A stretch of 64,000 bases of DNA from Mikania micrantha (Eukaryota > Streptophyta > Magnoliopsida > Asterales > Asteraceae): positions 76,744,028-76,808,027 of the forward strand of contig CM018693.1 in the NCBI GenBank assembly GCA_009363875.1, read 5' to 3'. Positions 11,651-20,260 of the stretch are shown in pieces. Position numbers and translations under genes: made by a program. The notes beneath the pieces were generated by a model. The model ran no database searches. It was not told the DNA's origin and worked only from the letters and a program-made list of their open reading frames with translations. Positions within the stretch are counted from its first letter, which is position 1; each line of letters opens with the position of its first letter.

Positions 11651-12659
11651 GCTAGGCCGCCGTTTATATTTGAAGCTAGGATCCCAACTCTTGATTGATT
11701 ATAATTGATTCATGATTGTCTCTTGTACTATGAATATGATTATGATTGTGTAAACCGAGGTTCTTGATTTACTTGAAATCAGGACCTTAGGTTTTAATAT
11801 ATGTGTCCTAGGTTAATTATCCTAGGTTCCCAATACTTACAGTATTGAGTATAATGATCTCCTGGTGTGAACTTCAACTAAAGAATATTGTTACACAGAT
11901 TCTAAATTATGAAGTCCTAATGATGATGAATACATGATGAGAATTTTAGATCAAAGATACTAAGAATACAGATCTTTGCCTCTGAAATCCTTTGATGAAT
12001 ATGTGTTGAGAAATTTAGTTCGGTTTCTAAGATTATAGTTTTAGATCCAAATTCCATGTGTAACACCCCGACCGATGGCGGAAACATCGGGATGCCACGA
12101 GGGATGTGTATATTGTTCATAAGCTCGTGGGCATCTAATTTAAATCATCACATATCATTTAATCAACCAAATTAATTACACAAAAATCATGTTCATCCTG
12201 AATTAGTTACATTAAATAGAAAAGAGATTTAGCTATCTAACTAAATTCTAATCTTCAGAATTTCAGTTATTTAGCTAAGTCCAAGATCCTACGTGACGAT
12301 GTCCCAAAAGAAGGTAGAGTTATCCTGCCCTACTTACTTGTCTTCATTCCCTGAAACATGTGAAAATCAAGTGTCAACTACGAAGTAGTTGGTGAGAAAT
12401 CATAAGTTTTTATGTATTAAAAATGTTTATAAAATGTTTATGAAAGTTTAAAAATAGGTTTATGAAAATTATAATTTCCCCGAGAAAATCCACATGTGCA
12501 CCTGCAAGATAATCCAACTCTGCCATAATCCAACAAACACAACATCCAAACAATCCAAGTAATCACATACACAATAATCACAATTAATTATCCACATATA
12601 TTCAACTAATCACATCAATTCAATAATCATCAATCATCATAATCATATCAATATAAGTT

Positions 12660-12880
12660 ACCGTGGAGGACCTCAATCAACGGCGGAATCATCGCGAAGG
12701 ACATCAGTCAACTTCGCCAACGATGTTCCTATAAGTGTCAAAACGTGCACTGCGGAGGACCGCAGTCAACTCAACCAATAGTGGAATCACAACGGAGGAC
12801 CTTAGTCAAATCAATCAACGGAAATTCAATCATTGCGAAGGACCGAAGTCAACTCAATCAACAATGACTCACGGATAAGT
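12660..12880. repeat. Degenerate GGAGGACC...TCAACTCAATCAACGG repeats
   Basis: Several imperfect copies of a motif built from (G)GAGGACC, CAGTCAACT and AATCAACGG lie inside the solo LTR. They are non-coding. Confidence 0.6.
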
Positions 12881-13639
12881 AATAATCCATCTCAATCAAT
12901 AATCAATAATAATCCATTAATATGAATATCATATTGATAATCCAGGTGTCTCCCATGTTATCAAAATAATATTTAAATTGGTATACATGTTTCACCTCCG
13001 AGTTTAAAACAAAACAGTTTTAAAAGGGAGGTTATGAGTACTCACATGAGTCCTTAGATCTCAGTGTTCTTGTAGTATGCGCGCTTGCGTAGGAGAAATC
13101 AAAGTGACTCAGTCAACCTGTAATTATAATTGTGTTCGTGTGTATAAACATATGCATTTCATTTCGATTTAGTGTCCCTCCAGGTTTACTTTAGACTCAG
13201 TAGTATCTTACTACCTTAGTTTATTTCACCTAAGTTAAAATAAACCGCTAAAGATTTTATAATTAATCATTATTAGCATGTAATTTAACTTGTGGGTTTA
13301 GATCCTTAAACAAGGATAACTCTTTGTGTTATCTTATGTGTGTCCCCCATTGATATATATTTATTCCAAGGTGATAATCTTAATCATATACTCATTTACA
13401 CATACATGCATGATCAATTTATCAGCCATCTTAACCTAATTTATATATAAAAATCAAGTTCAAGATATAGAAAATTATGTTTATAATTTAAAGTTGATAT
13501 TAGTAAGGAAAGGTGGTAACTAAAAATTTCCATGCATGCATAACTATAATTCATTATGTGTTCTTAACCCATCCCTAACCATTGATTAGAATGTATAGGT
13601 TATCATCATCCGAAATTTCCAGCGATCCTATGCCTGGAA

Positions 13640-14130
13640 ACCCTTAGGTTCGTCTCCCATCATAGGTTCGGTCTGATGTTCAGCCTAATCAGAACAGGCT
13701 CGCCACTTGGTAGGGTTCGGCTGTAAATAGGGTTCGCCGGTTGGGATAGGTTCAGCGAAGGAGTAAGGGTTCGTTGTAAGGAAGGTTCGTCTCCTCCTGT
13801 GAACGCCCGAAGGTTCGGCTGCTATTTGGTGTTCCAGGTTCGTGGTATTCCAGGGCGCATAGGGTTCAGCCACCTGGTTAGGAAAAAGCAAAGGTTCGGC
13901 CAGAGTAACGAATTGCAGCCCCTAGGTTCGTTCTTCCCAGGTTCGGCTCCCATGTGTCAGCAACAGCTTCGCCAATATGCACAACACACCTAAGGTTCGT
14001 CTGGCCATGTGTGATGCAACAGGTTCGTGAGGCTGAGGAAGGTTCGGGTCCCATGCAGGGTTCGGCTGGCAGGCGCTGTAGAGGGAAAAAGGGTTCGCTG
14101 CGGCTGCAGGTCTGGTTTTGTTAGGTTCGG
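13640..14130 (-). repeat. AGGTTCG / CGAACCT motif cluster in solo LTR
   Basis: More than twenty GGTTCG motifs occur on the plus strand (CGAACC in element sense), often followed by GC or T. It is the same class of cluster as 4395-4880, downstream of the LTR TATA box in element sense. Confidence 0.75.
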
Positions 14131-14530
14131 CTCTTGCAAGTCGCGAGCCCAACCTCATCCTCAACATTTCTGCTAGTTCTAACCCTTAGCATATTCATCC
14201 CTGTCCTCCCTTAGGTTTATAACAACTCCATTTAAAGTTTTACAAATCCTTAGATCCATTATAACATCAGTAAGAAATGGGTTGGTTATCTACAACAAAA
14301 CCGTAAATATACACCAAGATTTACCTCGATTTGTTGATTAGACGCAAGATTTCTGTGTACTTTCTTGTTCTCCTTGATTGTGTGGTCGTTTAGAGCCAAG
14401 AACCCCTTGAATCCGATAAGAATTGAAGAAGATAGGCTAGAGAGAAGGTAGAGAGAGAGTGTGGACGTGAATGAGTGTTTTAGAGAGATAGTGAGAGATG
14501 GAAAGTGAGGAAGAAGAAGCTATGCTTCTT

Positions 14531-14537
14531 CCTTATA
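14531..14537 (-). promoter_or_regulatory. TATA box of the family B solo LTR
   Basis: In element sense the text is GGTGGAACGCGATATAAGG, equivalent to the GGGGAACCACCCGGGG(T/C)ATAAAA promoter block of other LTRs here. GA-rich sequence follows on the plus strand (CT-rich in element sense). Confidence 0.5.
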
Positions 14538-15154
14538 TCGCGTTCCACCCCCACGTGCTCGGTCTCGTTTTTTATCGCGTTAACACATATAATAAGTTCG
14601 GTTTGCTCGTTAAACATATTTAAAACGTAAAACATTTAATTGAATAAGTTTCGTTTTAATAAAATGGCTTTTAAATAAAATCGTTTAAATAAAATATCTC
14701 CGTTCATTTTCGTTAAATTAATCATTTAAATAAAATATTTCATCCGTTTTCGTTTTAAGTTGTAATTCCTAATAAAAATTTTAAATTTTCATTTATTAAT
14801 TTAAAATCGTTTGATATTATTTTGTTATCTCGTCGAAACGCATTATTTGCGTACGTATTCGTAAAGATCGTCACCTTTGCGAATCCAACGCTCGTATCGT
14901 ATTTCGATTTGATTTACGATTTATGGAATATCGTTTCAGAATATTATTCTCAATAATTATATTCGTTTGAATCGTCACCCACACGAATACATTATCGAGT
15001 TAATATTTCTGAAATAATATTCGTGTTTAAGTTATATTTGTAACCTCACCATCGTGTAAAGATTCTCAATAATGCTTTCATTATTTAATTTACTTTAATA
15101 TTGTAATTCCCAATCCAAAACCCACTAAACCATATCACTGACACATCCATGATA

Positions 15155-15235
15155 GACCGAAATATGCATATGTATAGGGCATATGTAGGGGTCAGTCGCA
15201 ACTGCCCCAGCCACCGTCCCACTGCTATTTCGATA
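15155..15235 (-). other. Covarying stem-loop module, copy 3
   Basis: In element sense the arm CGAAATA pairs with TATTTCG, then GCA with TGC across a single bulged A. The core is GTGGGACGGTGGCTGGGG ... TATGCCCTATACATA. It carries an inner hairpin: GGGG and CCCC enclose CAGT-TGCG-ACTG. Here the module sits about 310 bases after the LTR start, upstream of the TATA box. Confidence 0.65.
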
Positions 15236-15551
15236 AACCATGACCATGTGTCCTTGACTATGTTTAGCAACCCAACAATAACCAACTCAAACTCCTTTCC
15301 ATTTCCAAGCCAAAAATCCACAAATTTGTGAACTCAGCTGTGATAAACTCTCTAGTTCTTTTTAGTTGGATTACAACTAAACTTTCCATGGTTTACGCGC
15401 ATAATAATATGTTCTCAATATGTATACCAATCATTAATAATAATATCATCCAATAATTCATCATTATTATAAATAATTTATCATGTCAGGTTGTAACAGT
15501 ACAGTCGTACATATGTACGGACAACCCGAATTACAGTGATGTTACACCATG

Positions 15552-15611
15552 ACTTTGCTAGCTATTCTTAGAAAGACTTTATCCCTAAGATCTTCCAAGC
15601 TTAAAATATAC
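15552..15611 (-). mobile_element. Gypsy family-2 leader fragment, continuation
   Basis: Reverse-complemented, AAGCTTGGAAGATCTTAGGG and the following bases match element 2 at about 42093-42150. It is the other flank of the solo LTR insertion. The match is lost at the MITE. Confidence 0.7.
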
Positions 15612-16243
15612 TTAGGCCTTGTTTGTTTTTTAACAAAAGGTCTACGCAACCTCTTATTTCTGCGCCGCGCAGACCACGCGCATATGTTAATATCTGCAGA
15701 CTGCTTGTTTTTTCGAAGACGTTTCATTTAAAAACGTCTGCGTGAGGTCTTCTTGGTGTAGATGTGGACCAACCACTTCTACGATCTTCTAAGGTCTGCA
15801 GAGACTACCCACAATCACCAGCCACCACCGCTGCCCACCAGCGCCAGCACTGCTGCCCACCACCACCAGCACTGCTGCCACCCACCGCCGCCGGCAGCCC
15901 CCGATGCCCACCGCCGCCGCCCACCACAGCCTCCCACCACCGCCAGTCACCACCACCGGCCGCCCCCGCCGCCCACCCCCGCCACCCACCACAACCGGCC
16001 ACCACCACCACCGTCCACCGCTGCCGCCCTTCACCGTTGGTCACCCCCACCACCGTCGGCCACCCTCATCACCCCCACCGTACACCACCACCAATTATTT
16101 TAAGAGTCAACAGACGTTAAAAAACAAACACTCTTCCTCTTACAGACTGCAGACATTTGATCCACCTCTTCTCCTGCAGATGTCTGCAGATGTTGTCCGC
16201 AAACTGTAGACATTTTACCTCTTCAAAAACAGACACCACCTTA
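15612..16243. mobile_element. Tourist-like (PIF/Harbinger-type) MITE
   Basis: The element is 15615-16240 (626 bp), flanked by TTA at 15612-15614 and 16241-16243, the duplication size and sequence typical of PIF/Harbinger. The left end GGCCTTGTTTGTTTTTT and the reverse complement of the right end, GGTGGTGTCTGTTTTTGAAG, are imperfect terminal inverted repeats. Subterminal CTGCAGAC motifs occur in both halves. The middle (15800-16080) is an almost pure CCACC/GCC low-complexity stretch that opens frames in several registers; none looks like a gene. No transposase is present, so it is non-autonomous. Confidence 0.72.
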
Positions 16244-16501
16244 GTAAAACTATTTTACTAAAACTACATATAATTAACGTTACGTAACGAAATAACGAGG
16301 TTTAACGGTCTTATCGCAAACGAAACAGAAAAACAAGTAAAATATAATATTTTACGTTTTACAATTTTGAAACTCATTAAAATAATCCAAGAAACCTAAA
16401 TTACATGTTCAATTATTAAATTACGCAACCGTAATAACGCGCGCGTAAAAATACGCGAAAACGACACCGAGCGAGACCAAACACGCGGGGAACCACTAGG
16501 G

Positions 16502-16508
16502 TATAAAA
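16502..16508 (+). promoter_or_regulatory. LTR TATA box
   Basis: TATAAAA lies within AGGGTATAAAAACCCTTATT, preceded by the block CGCGGGGAACCACTAGGG shared with other LTRs and followed by CTCTCTCTCAC about 45 bases downstream. Confidence 0.65.
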
Positions 16509-16614
16509 ACCCTTATTTCTTCCTTTTTTCTTCATTTGAATTCAGCCATATCTCTCTCTCACTCTAAAACCCGTCCATGGTTTCTCACACTAGAAAACCA
16601 TTACAAATTCAACC

Positions 16615-16944
16615 ATAACTTCTTCGTTCCTTCACCAAATCGCGCATTTAATATATCAAAACAATCGTCTCGACGAGAGGAAGCTTGTAGTACAAGGTAT
16701 CGGAGCTCGTTTGATCTAAATTGGCCAGAATCTTAGAGAGAAGTTTCTGAAAAAGGTGAGTTTTCCATTCTTTCGGTTTTGCGTTTTTGTTTGAAATCCT
16801 ATACAAAAACATCCATAACTTCTTCATTTCTTAGCCAAATTGCGCAAATAATATATCAAAACGATCGTCTTAACGAGAGGAAGTTTGTAGTACAAGGGAT
16901 CAGGGCTGGTTCGAAGTATTTTGGCCGGAATCTTAGAGAGAAGG
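16615..16944 (+). repeat. Direct duplication in LTR leader, 200-bp period
   Basis: About 130 bases from ATAACTTCTTCGTTCC (16615) recur from ATAACTTCTTCATTTC (16815), both ending in GGCC(A/G)GAATCTTAGAGAGAAG. Other family A LTRs have one copy of this block, so this LTR duplicated it. Confidence 0.75.
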
Positions 16945-18804
16945 TACGGTGCTGTAGAGTAAGTTACTATTCATCATCTTCTTCATATATAACTCGATTT
17001 TCAGCCATGAAACTGCATTAGTTCTTCATTAAAATGAGTCCCTCATGTAAGGATTACACTAGAATAAGGATTTGGGTCATTGGAAATTACAATCGGTGGA
17101 TGAATGAGATCGTAGTGTCGATGGGAAGCCATAGTATCAACCGAAGGAACTCATTAGAGTCTATGGTTGTTAGCCGGTTGGTGTCCACCGATACTACTCA
17201 TCTTGTTGCTATTAATACTAACGTGAACGTATTTAAAAACTTATGTGAACTATAAAACTAAGGACTTAAATATTAAGGAGGTAATATGGAGCAATAAAAT
17301 GGTAATGACAAGTAAGATTAGAGATTTCATAGAAGTGTCAAACTTACTTTTGGACTTACTTAATAAAACAAATTTGTTAAATATGTATTTAACAAACAAA
17401 ATCACTAAGTTTTCATAACACTTTACTTATGTTAATATGTTAAAGTGATAATTATCATCTTAAGTTAACATAAGGGTTTGACATGCAAAACCTAAGTTGA
17501 ACTGACATATGTTAAGATTTCAAAATCTAAGGAACATTCTTAAGATTTTAAGTTAAGTTGCAACATGTAAATAAAGAACAATCGAGTATATTAACACCTA
17601 ATCTAGAGTTGGTTAAATGTTAGTATATTACACTAAAAGGAAACTAAGGCTAATCAAACAACAAACAACTACAAGTGTTAACCAACTTTAGGGTTAACAC
17701 ACACACATTAATAACTTATACTTATAAGTTATACATCATTGGAAACAAACACATGATCTTGAATATAACTTCAAGAACATCAACGAGCGCATGCATTCTT
17801 TGATTACTTAGTCAACCACTACTACTACCAAGTGAGTTCATATGCCCCTTTTTATTAATCTTTTGGTTTTAACTGCAGGGCTGAGAACATGCTAAAACTT
17901 TTATTAAATGTTTTAGTACACTGTATGGTAATAAGGTTTTTACTTTGTTATTACAACTGTCTGCCTTATTATGTAAAAGTTGATGACTGCTAGTTTATAA
18001 CTGTTATTTCTATTAGACAATATCCACAATTACTAAGTGATAAAACTGTTATTCCTCTGTGATTACAACTGTAATTCTCATGAGGAATACATGCTATTCC
18101 TATTGAATTATTTTATTAATTCTAAGGAAAATTATAACTTTTAAGTCTTTGGGAATAATTGCAGTAAATATTAAGCGAATTGATCTGTTATACCTATGAG
18201 AACATGTGTGCTATGCCTATTGGATTGCTATGAGTTGATGGTTATGGGTTGAGAACTATAAGAACACTTTTGATTTTTAGTCAGCCTATTCCAACTCTAT
18301 CATTTCTGACAGGGGTGATGAGAGTATGATAGCATCTGCTAATTATCTCACCACTTCTATTCTGTGGACAGGCAGAGTGAGAGATTGACCTCACTCATGT
18401 CATAAGCTGGTGGGCAGATAGTTGTGAGGTCTTGTGAAAACTAATGAATCCGGATTTAATTGAGGACATTGTGGTTTGCCTTTGTGGTGGCTGCAATGTG
18501 GTCAATTCAATTCTGATCATCTATTGGGATATAACTACATGTCAGACTTGCTCTCACTTTCTAATCAGATGTGAGTAATAGTAAGTCAAAGAGTATATTA
18601 CCCCTAATAACTGTGGTAACACCACCATAAATATCTGTGGTAACTCCACCATTTATAAAAGTGGAGAATTGTACTACTTAGAAACCTAATGTGTTATGTT
18701 AATATCATGCTAATGTAATGGTTTGTCATATTGGAGATCTTGATTGTGATTAAGTCTATGGGCGGTGAAATGGATATCTATAGCTACAATACATGTGATA
18801 TAGA

Positions 18805-18884
18805 GTTCTGTCAAGTGTGTGGTGGGATGTCGGCTGGGGCTTGTCCCCTATGTATGCCCTATATATAAGCATGCTTGACTGGAC
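18805..18884 (+). other. Covarying stem-loop module, copy 4
   Basis: The arm GTCAAGTGTGT (18810-18820) pairs with GCATGCTTGAC (18869-18879) over all 11 positions, counting G-U pairs. Then comes one mismatch, then GTTC with GGAC. Inside, GGGG-CTTGT-CCCC forms a small hairpin, and the conserved TATGCCCTATATATA precedes the right arm. Confidence 0.75.
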
Positions 18885-19424
18885 GATATCCTATCTGTAG
18901 GTGTATCTATAGATAGGACATGGGGAGGAGTTAATGCCAAACGAGAATAACTAAGACTTGTGTAATACAAGATGTTGTGTAAATAACTCTGAAAGTTTTT
19001 AAATAACTAAACTTATGAACTCACCAACCTAGTGTTGACTGTGTTTAAACGCATGTTTTCTCAGGTGATGAACAAGTCTAGTTACCAAGCATCAGTGACT
19101 AAGCTAGAGGACTTTATAGAAGACCTAGCTTGCTTTTTGGATGCATATATTTTGATGACATTTTGAATCTCTTTTGCATATCTTGTGCAGCTACAAGATA
19201 GAAACTATATAATTCTTTTGAGTAGAATTACCTAGTTAAATTACGAACACGTACTGTGTAATTTAACTTTGTAATTCTATGTATTGAATGTCATGTTAGC
19301 ATTTCTCATTATATATCATGTGCCATGAAACAATCTGATCTCTATGATTATCACCCGATATTGCGCCCCGGGAACCTTCCGCCCGACAGGAAAGTCGATC
19401 CAGCCCGCCGGCTCGGGGTGTGAC

Positions 19425-20086
19425 ATGTGGTGTAAATAACTCCAAAATTTTTAAATAATTAAACTTATGAACTCACCAACCTAGTGTTGACTTTGTTTCA
19501 ATGCATGTTTTCTCAGGTGATGAACAGGTCTAGTCACCAGACATAAGGACATAAGCTAGTGAACTTTAGAAAATACCTAGCTTACTTTTTTGATGTGCAT
19601 ATTTTGGATGACATAACTTTGAATCATCTTTTGTAAATCTTCTGCAGATACAAGATAGAAACTCAATGATTTTTTTGGGTAGATTTACGTAGTTAAATTA
19701 TGAACATGTATTCGACTCTATTTGTGACCTTTTCTCGTATGTGGGTGGAATGGGACAGTCATTCGAAAATGAGAAAAGAAAAGAAGGGTGTCAAGACATC
19801 TATATGACCAAGATGAAGGGGGCGAGGGATTCCAGCTAGACTGTAGAAGCCGGTTCTTCCTAGCAGCTAGCATCTTTGGGCTACCCGTACAGTTTCTTTT
19901 TTGGGGGGGAAGGAGCCCTATAATTTAACTTTGTAATTCTGTATCAATGTCATGTTAGCATTTCTCATTATATATCATGTGCCATGTAAACAACCTGATC
20001 ACTATGATTATCATCCCGATATCGCGCCTCGAGAACCTTCCGCCCGAAGGGACAATCGATCTAGCCTGCCTGCTCGGGGTGTGACA
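19425..20086 (+). repeat. 5' LTR remnant of gypsy element 1, next to the previous LTR
   Basis: It repeats the last part of the preceding LTR (from the GTGTAAATAACTC region near 18974) and again ends CTCGGGGTGTGACA, this time directly before the PBS of element 1. The two LTR ends therefore lie in tandem 662 bases apart. It carries a foreign insert at 19711-19919. Truncation by unequal recombination between LTRs is the simplest reading. Confidence 0.75.
19711..19919. other. Foreign insert of about 209 bp in the LTR remnant, possibly organellar
   Basis: Comparing the two LTR ends, this block sits between GAACATGTA and TAATTTAACTTTG, which are nearly adjacent in the other copy. It is GC-richer than its surroundings and ends in a G-run (TTTTTTGGGGGGGAAGGAGCC). 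The style recalls plant mitochondrial DNA, but that is an impression from composition only. No gene is recognised. Confidence 0.45.
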
Positions 20087-20089
20087 GAT

Positions 20090-20101
20090 TGGTATTAGAG
20101 C
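20090..20101 (+). promoter_or_regulatory. Primer binding site of gypsy element 1 (one mismatch)
   Basis: TGGTATTAGAGC differs from the usual TGGTATCAGAGC by one C-to-T change. It starts three bases after the LTR end at 20086. Confidence 0.85.
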
Positions 20102-20260
20102 CATGGTTATAGAGAAATATAGGTCATGTTACCTAAACGGTTTGGCCTAGATTATAACCTAGGGACCTCATGTAGAGAACATAAGACTTAAGACTTTATT
20201 GGCATATGTCTTTAGCATTCGATCATTGCACTAACCGATATTCTTTCGGTTGTGATCATA

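Larger units (their letters stand above)
11276..12058 (-). mobile_element. Gypsy family-2 leader fragment (minus strand)
   Basis: Reverse-complemented, this matches the untranslated leader of gypsy element 2 (about 42120-42930) block by block: the GATTGATTCACACA-type repeats, the stem-loop module, the AACCTAGG region and the duplicated CAGAGGCAA/GATCTGTATTC motif. Its gag side is displaced by the copia insertion at 11275. It continues after the solo LTR at 15552-15611. It has no coding content. Confidence 0.8.
12054..15551 (-). mobile_element. Solo LTR, gypsy family B, with target duplication CCATG
   Basis: The LTR proper is 12059-15546 (3488 bp). In element sense it starts TGTAACATCACTGTAATTC and ends CGGGGTGTTACA. 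CCATG at 12054-12058 and again at 15547-15551 is a perfect 5-bp target duplication. The gypsy leader resumes in register on both sides, so this is an insertion that lost its body by LTR-LTR recombination. Inside are GGAGGACC repeats (12660-12880), a CGAACC cluster (13640-14130), a TATA box (14531-14537) and the stem-loop module (15155-15235). Confidence 0.92.
16244..19424 (+). repeat. Gypsy family A LTR, 5'-truncated
   Basis: Plus-strand LTR text runs from a U3 with the CGAGCGAGACC...CGCGGGGAACCAC block, TATAAAA at 16502-16508, a CT-rich start region, a duplicated leader block, GGGCTGAGAACATGC (17880), TTATTCCTATGAG-type repeats (17990-18200) and the stem-loop module, to the end CTCGGGGTGTGACA at 19424. 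No TGT... start is seen; the left end fades into the MITE region. It resembles the 3' LTR at 35125 by eye but with many differences, so the two are probably not an original pair. Confidence 0.75.

Noticed and set aside
15762..16209. Overlapping proline/histidine-rich and glycine/tryptophan-rich frames on both strands
   Set aside because: Simple consequence of a CCACC/GCC low-complexity core of the MITE; frames are open in several registers at once.
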